From contig OX328127.1 of assembly GCA_946811695.1 (NCBI GenBank), positions 45,033,609 to 45,097,608 on the forward strand: a stretch of DNA of 64,000 nt, written 5' to 3'. Positions within the stretch are counted from its first letter, which is position 1; each line of letters opens with the position of its first letter. Under the pieces are notes generated by a model, which saw only the letters and a program-made list of their open reading frames with translations, ran no database searches and was not told the DNA's origin. This stretch comes from Gonocerus acuteangulatus (taxonomy: Eukaryota > Arthropoda > Insecta > Hemiptera > Coreidae). Positions 46,540 to 59,514 of the stretch are shown here, piece after piece. The translations under genes were made by a program, and so were the position numbers.

Positions 46540-47612
46540 CTGTTCGCTCTCTAGCTCGAAGACGAATGGTCCGATTTTGATGAAATTTGGTACAAAAATC
46601 CGTCGTCCAATTTGAAAGGTCAAGTTCGTTAACCAGCGAAATCCGCCTACCGGAAGATGGCGTTTGGGGCGAAATTCGCGCAAAAAAAATCGTAACGCTT
46701 ACGTTTTTGAGTTCATAAGCTTCTAAGTACTCGTTTTATATGATTCCTGGGCTAGGAAAACGAATGAAACCATTTTCAAAGCGATAGCTTTAACCGTTTT
46801 TGAGAAAATTGGAAAAATATTTTTTGAATACCGTTTTTGGTTTGGGTACTTAGAATCATGGGATTCAGTTGAAACTTTATCTGCATGTTCTACTTTCATT
46901 AAAACTAATATGTTGAAAGTTTTGTTACGTTTGGAGTTAAGGAAGGGTTAGAATAAAATATTTTATGAACAGACATGAAAAGTTTTGGGAAGTTCGTATA
47001 CTTTCATTAATATCTCGAACACGGTTGGGAAATCGTGGTAAGTGGATAGAAACTATTTGAAAGCTTACTAAATTCTCTACAAAAAAGATTCTAAAACTAT
47101 TTTTGATTAGGTTATGTCAATCGGAGAAATAAGTGCTTAAAACTTCAAATACGTCTGTTTTGTTCTTATGAACGGGTTTTTGTCGTTCTTGTTGTAATTT
47201 TTGTCTCTTTCCCTTCGTTTTTTATTGCTTTTTAGTTTTGTAATTTCTTATGTTGCGAAAATTTTGTGTGTAAAACAGGATATGAAAAATGAGGCCAATT
47301 TTCTGTTGCTAGAAATAATATAAATTTTGGGAACTTTCTTTAATATCTCGAAAACTGTTGAGAATTTTGGTAAACGGAAGAATACCATTAGAAAGCTTAT
47401 TAAATGCTCTACATAAAAGGTTCTAATGAAAGTTTTGATTAGGCGATGTCAATCGGAGAAATAAGAGCTTAAAGCTTTAAAGTAATTGATTTCGCTTATT
47501 CAAAGTGTTCTTTTCGCCTGTATTTTATTCCTTGTTATTTTTTAATTGCTTATAGTTGGATAATGTATTCGAAAATAAAACAGGTTAAGTAAAATAACAA
47601 AAACAATTTATT
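46337..47612 (-). mobile_element. Dispersed repeat family, minus-strand member (copy 2)
   Basis: Counterpart of 25385-26660. Its far end box is at 48164-48206. Confidence 0.6.
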
Positions 47613-47742
47613 GTTAGAAATATAGATTTCCAAGATTCCAAGACCTTGCAACTAGCGGGACGGTTTCTTGTGTTGCCGACCCTTCCAGGTCAGATTGTAA
47701 ATCCTACCTTTCAAGACTGGTGGAACCAAAATATAACTGTCA

Positions 47743-47889
47743 GGGTTCGGTCACTGCTACTTAATAAAACTACATTTTATCGTAAAAATGGTTTTATTGT
47801 GCCGACGTTTCGGCTTGAACTTCAAGCCTTCATCAGGGCTGTAAATACAAGTAGGACATATTTAACACTAATATATGCACATATCTATG

Positions 47890-47935
<46 letters not shown>

Positions 47936-48060
47936 TAATATATATATATTTATATATATGCATATACACATACACATATACACGCACACATATGTACATA
48001 TATATGCCCACATACCTACACATATGGGGTATGTATTATTAAGTAGCAGTGACCTAACCC
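47743..48060. mobile_element. Inverted-repeat element with hammerhead core (copy 2)
   Basis: Counterpart of 26791-27108. Confidence 0.65.
47800..47842 (-). ncRNA. Hammerhead ribozyme candidate, consensus core (copy 2)
   Basis: Counterpart of 26848-26890, with an identical core. Confidence 0.65.
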
Positions 48061-48163
48061 GGACAATCCCTACCTTGCATCATCAACGGTCAACGATCTC
48101 CTCTCAACAAAATAATAACTGCTTCTATTTTAATCTTTCGAAATTAGACTAGGGATAAGAACG

Positions 48164-48206
48164 GAACCGCGCTAAGATGAGGCAGTTCCTGCGAGTCGGA
48201 CTTTTT
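48164..48206 (-). repeat. Dispersed-family outer box (copy 2)
   Basis: Counterpart of 27212-27254. Confidence 0.75.
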
Positions 48207-48506
48207 ATATTGAAATAATGCCAGAAAGTAGAAAAAACTAAACTTTTTTTTTCTTAAAAAAAGTCGAGTTTAGGTTTTATTTTTTACAGATAGCAATTTC
48301 AGGCGACAAATATTTATTTCTTACGAAAACAGAAATCTTTGATAGCTGTTCGTGTTTTGACTTTAAATATGTTGGTTATTTGAAAAATATCGATAAATAT
48401 TTAGAATTATTAATATTGTTTATAAGCAGAAGAGATATTTATTTTACGAAGTCGCTAAAAGATTGGGATATGGCAAAAAGAAAACGGGTGATTCCCAGAA
48501 AAATCT

Positions 48507-48649
48507 ACAATTCGAATGTTTCTGCTTGCCGTTTGTCAGCCTTCTTCAGCAATGAATAGCTGATGGAAGGCCAACGCTAGCAGTTAAGTGACCTTGGCTA
48601 AAAAATAGATTTTTTTTTTCTGTATTTTTCCTATGGTCACTTAACTGCT
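48507..48649. repeat. Ribozyme-like box with 15 bp inverted repeat (copy 2)
   Basis: Counterpart of 27555-27697. Confidence 0.55.
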
Positions 48650-49714
48650 TTGGTCTTACACTACACCTTACGCATTCTTTGTGGAAGACGGCAGCCAAAG
48701 AGAGTCGAATATAGTTTATTCTAAAAATCTGAGGTTCTTTTCCTAACCTAATCCCCCTTATCACCTCAAAGACAAACTATCTTCATCTTATTACTATATA
48801 CCTATATTTATATTTTAGATTCTTTGACTAGCCTCTAAGGTTGAAATTTAAATATATGTTGAATAGTTTTTAATTTTCTATGTATAATTGTGTCAAATTG
48901 GGGCGTTGCTCTGAAATAAAGTTTAAAAATAAATAGTCCCGAAGAGAAATACATTATTGTTAATAAGATTCTATTAAACATAATATATGGCGTAGGAAGA
49001 CGACTGAACGATGGACTAAGCAAGTTCTTAGGAATATGAGCTGAAATTTAAGACGGATAATCGTGGCAGCCAGTTCATACAACGGGTTATAACAATGTAA
49101 GAGTTGTACTTGTCAGAAACAGGCACGCTAACCCCTTCTAAGGATAATTAACGAATATCACATATCTCAGTTCGAGAAATGTCTGATGTTCAGCCAAGTT
49201 TATTCCTTATTTTCGAATATAGTTCATCCTACTCAGAAAACAGGTATGAACTTATGAAGTTATTATTATATCTTCATATATTGAAAATGAAAAGTTATTC
49301 GGCTTAGAAACTTGAGTTTCATGTTTAATTATAAGTCAAAGAACAGTATATGGTTTCAACATTTAAAAAAATAAATAATTATAATAAAAATGGATATACA
49401 GCGCAGATTGTTAAGCAACTTGTAAAATTGCAATTTTTATTAAATGGGAATCTTTGTGCCACTAGCAGCAATAACATTGACCAACAATGAATATGTTTCG
49501 GGCTTAAAAATACCCAATTATTATTTATTTTCACCCCCTGAGTTCAAAAATCACCTCGAAAATGACCAATTAGCTATTGTTTTCAAGATAAAGTAACATG
49601 TCACTTTTTACATGCTCAACTTTCACTTTGTTGAAAAATTTAGTTTTTGGATGTTGGTACACCTGTTAACTGACAAAACCAAACGTTGTACAGCTATTTT
49701 GAGGTTATATACAC
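48650..49714. other. Unannotated AT-rich sequence (copy 2)
   Basis: Same as 27698-28762. Confidence 0.4.
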
Positions 49715-50455
49715 ATGAAAGAGACTTATGAGAACATGAAAGCCCTCCTCCACTCAAACAATTATGCTGAACACAAGTGGAAAATCTGTGATGATATAAA
49801 GGTCATCGCTAGTCTTTTAGGCAAGCAACTGGGGTATACTAAATACAGCTGTATTATTATGTATAATACACCTATTATAGGAAAGTAGGGATAGGAAATC
49901 ACATTACATTCAAACAGACTGGCCTGCAAGAAATCTTGGCCCTAATGAAAAAAATATTGTTGCCCTGCCTCTCGTCGACCCGAAAGATGTATTTCTTCCA
50001 TCACTACATATAAAACTCGGTTTGATGTAGATTTGAAGTTGATGTAAAACTTTAAACTTTGTCAAAGGCATGAACAAAGACGCAGAGGCCGTCTTTGTTG
50101 AGGAGAAGGAAGGTGTTTTTGTTGGGCAGCTTGGAATGCGTTCAAGGCAGTTATTAAAGGTTTTTTGGGGAAGAAAAGAGAAGATAACTATGTTCAGTTG
50201 GTGAGGATACTTCTACAAAAATATCATGAACTTGGATGCAACATGTCTCTCAAAATTAATTTTCTCCACTCTCATCTAGACTTTTCCCTCCTAGTTGTGG
50301 TGCGGTGAGTGATGAACACGGTGAAAGATTCCATGAGGATATTTCTGTAATGGAACAAAGATATCAGGGTCGTTGGAATGAATGAATGCTTGCAGATTAC
50401 TGTTGGTGCGTGTGTAGGGATGCTCCACAACTCACCTACAAGAGACAGCCATGAA
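49715..50455 (+). pseudogene. Decayed member of a multicopy protein family of unknown function (copy 2)
   Basis: Counterpart of 28763-29503 with the same stops and frameshifts, so the decay predates the duplication. Motifs EHKWKICDD, LHIKLGLM, GERFHEDI, YQGRW and ADYCW are all present. Confidence 0.75.
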
Positions 50456-51201
50456 ATCCACATGATGGTAATAATATCCAACCTCCCAAGTATTCTCCCA
50501 TTAATTTTCAACTCTTAAAAAATTTAACTACTATTTAATAAATCCAAATTAGTTTATAATGTTGATAAACTTATGGTTTAAAATTTATAGATTTGCCTCA
50601 ATTTGTTAACGTTGTATATTTTGACACATAGTGTATCACAGAAACTAGAGCTAATAACATTTTTAGCACTTTCCTCCGAAGGAAAGTAGCTATTGAAATT
50701 GGACTCATGACGGAATTTTTGAAAAATTTCTTCAAATCTTTATCGATCCTACCTAGTAGACACCGAAAATGACCCCCGTTAAAATTTATATATATCTATA
50801 TATACATATATATATATGTATATATATATATATTGTTGAAAAAAACGAAAATGACAATGAAAAAGTCCGTCACGCAGGAGCTGCATAACTAAGCACTTTC
50901 CTCAGAATTTGGGTAGTGTAGACTGCTTTCCAGAACAATTTGCTTAAAATATCCTACATAAATAAAATAAAAACATGAATAGTTCTCTTTTAAATTTGTA
51001 ATGAGTAACTGATCAATTATTAATTTGCTTCCAGAGTTATGTTTACACATGGTACCTGTTACACTACGTAATAAATACCAAAAACCTCATATTATCGTAT
51101 TTTGATCTAACGCAGGAACAGGATACAGTCCCTCTAGATACAAAGCGCCCCTTGCGGCGGCTTTGTGAACCTACGTCTGGCGGGCTTTTCTATTGAAATA
51201 T

Positions 51202-51927
51202 ATTACAAAGTAAACCCCCGCTTTCCGATTGACCGATTCAGCTCATTTTTACAACACTTCTTTCTCATGAGTTACCCACGACGTATACCGCGTTTCGTTT
51301 CAATACAGCAGAAATTACGACCGGTATGAGTATATTAGGAATTTGGGTCCGGAGTAAACCCCCCTTCTAATGAACCGATTTAGTTTATTTTTACAACACA
51401 TATTTACCTGTAGATTACCACTACGAATCCCGAGTTTCGTCGAAATATACCAAAAATCACGGCTGGTAGTGGCGAATTGGTATTGTGGGTCCGGAGTAAA
51501 ACCCCCCTCCTAATGAACCGAATTAGTTTATTTTTACAACACATATTTACCTGTGGATTACCACTACGAATACCGAGTTTCGTGGAAATATACCAAAAAT
51601 CACGGCTGGTAGTGGCGAATTGGTACTGTGGGTCCGGAGTAAACCCCCCCTCCTAATGAACCGATTTAGTTTATTTTTACAACACATATTTACCTTTATA
51701 TCTCACTTTTCTCTCTATATTACCACTACGAATACCAAGTTTCGTTGAAATATAAGAAATATTACGGCTGACATGGTCAAATTAGTGTTTTGGGTTCGGG
51801 GTAAACCCCCCCTTCCGGTGGACCGACTTTGGTGGTTAACGAACTCGTTCAATCGTTTGCTAATTGAATGCTATATACCAAGTTTCGTGACGAAAAAACA
51901 AAAACTCTGGCCGCTATCGTGTTAACA

Positions 51928-51942
<15 letters not shown>
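51202..51942 (+). repeat. Tandem repeat, ~142-162 bp units (copy 2)
   Basis: Counterpart of 30250-30990. Confidence 0.85.
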
Positions 51943-52020
<78 letters not shown>

Positions 52021-52932
52021 TGTGACGTGGCGCCCTTCGGGGAGTGAGAACCTGCTTTCTCTACCGCTTTGGACTGATAACATTTTGTGTTTTATATTTT
52101 ATTCGGAATTCGCACCACTTGTAAATGTTTACTATCCACCAAAGATAGTCAATTTTCTTCTCCATTTTGGATGTAATAGTTTTTGTATACAATTTAAGAT
52201 TTTTATTCTTCTGTTTTTTTTTCCCCGTGGTCGGTAGGCCTTGGGGAGTGGAGGCGTCGGTTCTGGGGAGTCTGGGAGATAATGGCGTAGAAGCATGTGC
52301 TAGAAAAAAAGTTTTCTTTGAGTTTTCCAGCTGTTTATGGAGGGACTGAGGCGTCCTATTTGTTAATAATGAAAATGAAGATCCAGTAGCACGAAGAGGC
52401 GGCATTTGTCTTCTCCTTTTATCGTTTTGGCCGAACATGTGATTGGAACTCCATGTGGTAGGCTTTTAGAGCATATTGTGGGACAAATGAGTAACCCATA
52501 CATTTTATCTTCTGCTGGACACCAGGCTCCACTTTTTATTTATCTCCAGGCCTCATTTAAAATTTTGTCGTTCAATTACTGCCATGAGTGCAAGTAACTA
52601 TATTGTGCATAGTTTAAAAATTTGGGAAAAGTTAAGTTTACTATCGCTAAATAAGTAATTGGCAATGCCAGATTACCAAAATTTTGTGTTGTAATTTGAT
52701 ATTGGTGTCTATGCCAGGTTTGGAATTGTTCACGTAGTTGCAATTCAATAATTCTTCACTATGTGTTTACTATGCCAATTTATTGGATAGTTATGGACTT
52801 CAGTTTTATCGTCATGTATTATTCTCATGTAGTTATTGGCCAGGCCAGACTATTGAATTTTAGGGGTCTTGAGAATTGTGCCTTTTCCCAAATTAAATAT
52901 ATTTGATATATATGTGTTTATGCCTTTATCGT

Positions 52933-53043
52933 AAGTCTATCTTTGGCTTCTTCCCAGATTACTGATTGTATCTGGTGTATGTTCATGATTTTATTCAAAG
53001 TCTATATTTTTGCTTCTTCCCAGTTTAATAATTATACCTGGTG

Positions 53044-53096
<53 letters not shown>

Positions 53097-53530
53097 TTTT
53101 ATCGAGAGTCTACTTTTGGCTTCTTCCCAGATTACTGATTGTATCTGGTGTATGTTCATGATTTTATTCAAAGTCTATATTTTTGCTTCTTCCCAGTTTA
53201 ATAATTATACCTGGTGTATGTATATACATATATATTTATGCTTTTATTAAGAGTCTATTTTTGTTCTTCCCAGATTACTGATAGTATCTGGTCTATATGC
53301 ATATATGTTTATCTATAGATATCTTTTACTATATTAGTCAATATTTGAATAATATTAATCCTTCTTGTGATATTTCTATATATATGCTTTTATTGAGAGT
53401 CTATTTTTGTTCTTCCCATATTACTGATAGTATCTGGTGTATATGCATATATGTCTATCTATCGATATCTTTTACTATATTATTCAATATTTGAATAATA
53501 TAAATCCTTCTTGTGATATTTCTATGTATT
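52933..53530 (+). repeat. Minisatellite (copy 2)
   Basis: Counterpart of 31981-32580; the TA tract inside is 2 bp shorter. Confidence 0.85.
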
Positions 53531-53681
53531 AATGGTATATAAAATATATATATACATGCTTACCCTTTATTGGGAATTTATTTTTTTGGTATTCATAGAT
53601 ATTGATTGTGTTTGGGTATATGTGTGTTTACATTTTTTTATTGGGAACTATATGTGGTATTTCAAGATATTTATTATATTT

Positions 53682-53744
<63 letters not shown>

Positions 53745-54091
53745 TTGTTTTTTTTTTTCTGGGAACCTTTTGTACTTATCTCAATATAGTTACCAGCTCT
53801 GAGTATCTTGTTGTGTTCTTTTTTTTTGTATTTGGATCACCTGGGTTTCATACCTCATTGAACCTGGCTATCCGTTGTCTATCCGGATAAATTGTACCAC
53901 CCCAGGTGTTGGTAAGTGAGTCTTTCACATTAAATTTATTTCGGTACAATATATATATAGATATAAATTTTAACGGGAGTCATTTTCGGTGTCTACTAGG
54001 TAGGATCGATAAAGATTTGAAGAAATTTTTCAAAAATTCCGTCATGAGTCCAACCTCAATAGCTACTTTCCTTCGGAGGAAAGTGCTAAAA

Positions 54092-54630
54092 TAGAATAAA
54101 TTTTTCGCAAGACAGCTGGCACTGACTCGACTTACTGACAATGAATTACGTACAGTCAAAAATACAACTCAAGAGTGGACATCCAGCTATCGTGACAACT
54201 GAGAAATGTACTCGCTCGATTCAGAATTGGCCACACGAGACTAACACAGGAATATCTAATGAAAGGACTTAAGAAATAGACTTGAGGTACTTGGAATAGA
54301 GACTTTAATGTTAAACAGCTACTTACGGAATGCCTAAGACGACACAAACTACATATTCAACATGACATGAACGAATTGTTGAGGGACAGCAGTCATTACA
54401 TAAACACAATATTCTATACAAGTATCCTAAGCTATACAATCTCATTTGAAGACATATTTTCAATAACAAATGGCATTCTGGACTATTACAGAACCTCTGT
54501 TTACGGGAATAATGAAATCATTTTTTTTTTTTTTTTTTTTTTTTTTTATCAAAATGCTGGTTCATTAGACCGTATCATATTGACGGAGTGAAATCGCCGT
54601 AGTACCTAACCATTTAATAATAATAATGTT
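54092..54630 (+). pseudogene. Decayed LINE 3' fragment (copy 2)
   Basis: Counterpart of 33138-33676, ending in the same (TAA)n. Confidence 0.7.
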
Positions 54631-54633
54631 TCT

Positions 54634-54746
54634 GATAAACGGCCATAGCCACGTTGAATGCACCGGTTCCGGTTGATTATCGAAGTCGAGCAACGTCAGG
54701 CATGGCCTGTACGTGAATGGGTGACCGACCACGTGCAGTTGGCATT
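54634..54746 (+). pseudogene. 5S rRNA-like sequence (copy 2)
   Basis: Counterpart of 33680-33792, with no difference seen. Confidence 0.8.
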
Positions 54747-55219
54747 ATATAAAAGGGTGTCAACCTGTAGATAGCTAATAGTTAACATGCAGAAAAAAAA
54801 ATCTCTATCGACAAACCAAAACGAGTACAACTCAAGCTGGCTGCCGATTATAAGCAAATCGAATGGAGACTTAAAAACTGAAAGACAGGAGAAGAATCTA
54901 CCTGTTGTAAACCTCGAGTCAGGTTAATTCAATTCTATTATAAACCAGAGAATATCGACTTTTAATATTCCTACTAACAATCTTGCACTTACTCTTACAG
55001 AGATTTCATAATAAATGTTTTTAACACGAGAAAAAAATTGTTGATATACAAAATAATAAAAAAATGAAAACTTAATCCTATAATAAATAAATAAAATGAA
55101 TTCGTCTATATTAAAAAATCATGAACACCCTCTTCCTAAAATAGACCCTTGTTCACCACGAACTATAGAGCATTTCCTTCCCAATTGTGGCCCAAAATAA
55201 AATATCCAATATAGATGAA

Positions 55220-55631
55220 ATTATTTATTTATTTATTTATTCACGGAGCTTCACAACGGCAAGGCGATTTGCTCACATAAAAATAATCAATAAAAACTAT
55301 ATAAAGGGTAAAGAACATGAATTCATTATATTCAATTTCAAAAAAAGAAAAAGAAAAAAAATATTAAAAAATAAATGAGAAAAAAAAATTAAAATTAAAA
55401 AAAAAATTAATAATAACATTAATATAAAATAAAATAAATAATTAAATCAAACCAAACAATTGATTTCATAATTTAATGTATAGAATATAACAAAATAAAG
55501 AATGACAAATTGCGACAGTAATAAATAATACTTTTTTTTTATTGCAAGATGAAAATCATTATTGTGGGTGAATTGTAAGATATTTAATATAAAGACTTTA
55601 TTTTCAATTTTGAAGCCTCTCCTCACACAAC

Positions 55632-55668
<37 letters not shown>

Positions 55669-56095
55669 GAACATCACACACGTGCGCGCACACACACCAA
55701 ACACACACACACGGTAGGTTGTGTCATATTTTGTCATAAAGTTTTATTTTATGTAAGTTTTGTAAAATGGTAGCAATGTGAGGGCTTTGTTCGGAAAATA
55801 ATTCAGACATGTGATATGGTATAGTTAAGTAGTCTCGTGTTTTGCATTCTGTTAGTAAGTGTTTAATTGTCAGTGGCCGGTTGCATGTCTGGCATATCGG
55901 TCTGTCTTGTTGTTTAGTTATGAGATAGGAATGCGTTAAGTGTGTATGTCCAATGCGTAGTCTTGTAATTACAACTTCATCACGTCTTGTTAATTGCGTA
56001 TTAGCTTGCCATTCATGAGTACAGCTTTTTATCTCCCTTAGGAGGTTATCTCTTGTGCTGTACCATGAGGCTTCCCATTCAAGACGGATATTTTC
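55220..56095 (-). mobile_element. 5'-truncated RNase H-bearing LINE (copy 2)
   Basis: Counterpart of 34266-35141. Includes the coding remnant 55724-56095 with the CQTC...H...C knuckle. Confidence 0.8.
55724..56095 (-). pseudogene. LINE pol C-terminal fragment (copy 2)
   Basis: Identical in translation to 34770-35141. Confidence 0.8.
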
Positions 56096-56245
56096 TGTAA
56101 TTAGTAAATGTAAGTAGATGAAATTAACTGCCTGGAATATTTCAAACGGTTTATAAAGCATACAATAGTTATTGTCAAAGACTGGGAAGAAACTTAGAAA
56201 AAAATAAATTTAAAAACTCTCTGGTACTTTTTTTTATAGTTTTTT

Positions 56246-56276
<31 letters not shown>

Positions 56277-57392
56277 ATTATATATATATATATTTTTTTT
56301 ATTATATCTGGGCACATAAAGACATATCATTTATATTGAATCCGATGTATCTCTGACAATAACCGCACAAATATTTTGTAAATTCTATTCTATTAAAATG
56401 AAATTATGTTATTTAAAATTTGAGAAGGCATGCATAAAATTAAACAGTGACTAAAAATTAAAAATTAACTTCATTTCGTGAACGAGAAATCTATTTTTTC
56501 TACAAGGACCTAAATCAGTAGAGAATGAATTTTGCCAAATGAATAGTCGTCACAGTTAGTGTTGATATAATTAGGCAGATCAAAGGGAAAGCATTTTCTT
56601 TTCTTTTTTTTTTTTTTTTTTTTTTTTTTTGTTTAAATGTAATTTATAAAAATCCTGCACCATTGGCTTACTTGGAAAGCACTTAACATAAATTAGTGGA
56701 GATGTAAAGGAACAGAGAGCACTACAAGGTTTCCTAAGCGGTAAGCCGAGAGGCGACGGCCGACCACTTTATGCATATTCTAAACTCTGTAAGCAAGAAA
56801 TGACAGAAGGTTCGTACAACGTATCGGGTTATTTTAAAGAAGAAATTTGAAATTCTAATTTGTTTTAACGCGGGTACAACAATGCTAGTAAGAATACGTT
56901 ATAAACCACAACGAAACATGGTACTTTTGGTAAAAATAAAATATTCCAGACGCAAAGTTACGATGAAACGTTAATGTTGATTAATAAATGTAATCTATTT
57001 CGCTTAACTGCGCTAACGTTAGTTTCCTCTCTCACTATAATAAATTATGGATTTGGAAGGGAAAAAAGAGGAAATAAAATAATTCAAAAGAATCACATAC
57101 CACTGGTACGATATAAAAAAAAATAAATAAATCTGAAAGCAGTAACTGAAGGAGACAACAAAAAAAATATTGCTAAGTTAAGGTTAAGATGATAATTGTT
57201 CATAGAAACAACTAATTAGAAAGAAGTCTTATAGTGTCTGTGAATTATATTCTATTTAAGTGTAAAATTTTGTATACACATTAAATAAATACAAAAGAGA
57301 AACAGCTCACGCAGGAGATGCATAACTATAAAAAGTCTTCAGCAAGTTAAATTTTAACTAACATAAAATTAGCTTTATTTTGTATTAGCATA
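56096..57392. other. Unannotated AT-rich sequence with homopolymers (copy 2)
   Basis: Same as 35142-36437; the poly(T) run is one base longer. Confidence 0.5.
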
Positions 57393-58444
57393 TCTATATA
57401 TATATATAAAAATCAAGTGTCTGTATGTTTGTCTGTTTTTCTGTCTGTTTGTTTGTTCCTTACACAAATCCACGCCGTTTGACCGACTTTGACCAAAGTT
57501 GGAATAATGGTAGGTCTTGATACGAGAAATCTCCTAGGCTCGGTCAAAAAAACCTACCAGCTGTCTGTCTGTTTGTCCCTTATACATATCCAAACCGTTC
57601 GTCCGATTTTGACTAAACTCGGTAAACATGTGGATCTTAATCTGAGGAGTGTCGTAGGCTAAGTCAAAAACGTCTACCAGCTGTCTGTCTGTATGTTTGT
57701 CCCTTATAAAAACCTACACCGTTCGTCCGATTTTGACTAAACTCGGTAAACATGTGGATCTTAATCTGGGGAGTGTCGTAGGCTAAGTCAAAAACGTCTA
57801 CCAGCTGTCTGTCTGTATGTTTGTCCCTTATAAAAACCCACACCGTTCGTCCGATTGTGACTAAACTCGGTACACAGGTAGATCCTAATCTGGGGAGTGT
57901 CGTAGGCTAAGTCAAAAACGTCTATCAGCTGTTCGTCTGTATGTTTGTTCCCTATAAAAATCCACACCGTTCGTCCGATTTTGACTAAACTCGGTACACA
58001 TTTAGATCCTAATCTGGAGAGTGCCGTAGGCTAGGTCAAAAACCTCTACCAGCTGTCTGTCAGTATGTTTGTTTCCTACAAAAATCCATACCATTCGACC
58101 GATTTTGACCTAAGTTGGAACACATGTAGATCTGTATACGGCGATTGCCATAGGCTAGGTCAAAACGGCTAACATATGTCTGTCTGTATGTTTGTTCTTT
58201 ATACAAACCCACACCGTTTGACAGATTTTGATCAAACTGGGCATACATGTATGTCTTGATATGGGGGGGGGGGGTTATAGGTTAGGTCAATGTCGTCTAA
58301 GACTCCCAGTTGGAAGGTCACGGGTTCGAAACAGTTACAGATTCGTGTTATTAGATTTTAATAATACTTATTTGGTTTCTAATTTATTTAGGCTTTTCTA
58401 TATGCAGAAAGTAGGTGTAGCATGGCACGCCGGGTAACAGCTAG
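57393..58444 (+). mobile_element. Non-autonomous Helitron-like element (copy 2)
   Basis: Counterpart of 36438-37489, with the same A|TC start and CTAG|T end and the same ~120-125 bp internal repeats. Confidence 0.6.
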
Positions 58445-58640
58445 TACTATATAAATACTTTATAAATTAATTAATAATATTTGTTTCAAAGTAAAACTCC
58501 AATGTTGCTGTTTATCAATTAGCTCCATCGTTTGTCATATGAATGCTATATATCTATGCTCGAGGCAACAAAAAAAATTGAGGTTGCTTTCATTTTAACA
58601 GGCACACAAACACAAATATGTATGGATAAAAAATGCATTC

Positions 58641-58831
58641 ATTTTTTTATTACTTTTTTTTATTTATTTTTTTATGCTGCACCGACAAGTGGCACATTTG
58701 CGCCGACATCCATTTTGCGGCAAGGAAGCTTCTAAAAAGGCCTTAAGATAAGAAAAATTACTGCCGCCGGAAGAGCTCAAACCCCCTACTCTTGCATGAG
58801 AATTAAAGGCCACTAAGCCACGGAGAGACTT
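58641..58831 (-). mobile_element. tRNA-derived SINE (copy 2)
   Basis: Counterpart of 37686-37876. Confidence 0.7.
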
Positions 58832-58846
58832 TCTAATTATTATTAG

Positions 58847-59154
58847 TGTACGCGCTGGGGATTGAAAAATTAATCCTCGGCACGTGGTTTGAGGGATGGG
58901 TTCAGAGTATGAGAAAAACCAATTAAACTTACCATTACGTTGCCAGCTGCTGAAGAAACAGGGCCCTGTTCGCAGCTCCTGGAAAGTAAAGAGAGAAGAG
59001 AGGCCGGAACGTAATGGGAATTGAGGGGGCAGTCCCGAGCTATAAGAATGAGATGTGATCTACTCTAGATCTGGAAACGAACTGCGCTGGTATATTAGGG
59101 AGGTGGGGGTACGACGTACTTTGTACCCTAAGTCTTAAAGTCCGCGCCCCAACA
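58847..59154 (-). repeat. BEL/Pao 3' LTR candidate (copy 2)
   Basis: Counterpart of 37892-38199, with polypurine tract at 59155-59167. Confidence 0.55.
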
Positions 59155-59514
59155 TACCGCCCACCAAGAAACGATAGTTTCTTAAAAAGAGAAATAAGAA
59201 ATCTTGAGAAAGAAGAAAATAAATTATAATAATAAATTTGTGGTTATCTTCCAAAGGTTCATCACGAAAAGGTATGAGAGAGAGAAGTAGGAATAAAGGA
59301 AACGCAACTTCTTCACTTCCAAGGGGGCTGTCATGGAAGACTTCTTCGCGGGAAGCCCACGGAGAGGATGAGGACTAAGGAGGGATGAATCCTTTGGCAA
59401 ATTATAATAAAGCCTCGCTTGGCGATAAGAAAGAGAGGCAACAAAACACTTGTGAAATAATAGAAAAATAAATGAATGCTTCTTGCGAGAGATAGAGAGA
59501 GAAAAAACAAACAA
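59155..59514 (-). other. BEL/Pao 3' untranslated region (copy 2)
   Basis: Counterpart of 38200-38559; no domain seen. Confidence 0.6.

Larger units (their letters stand above)
50661..54091. mobile_element. 3.4 kb foldback element (copy 2)
   Basis: Counterpart of 29709-33137, with the same ~145 bp inverted ends. Two inner TA tracts differ in length from copy 1. Confidence 0.75.
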
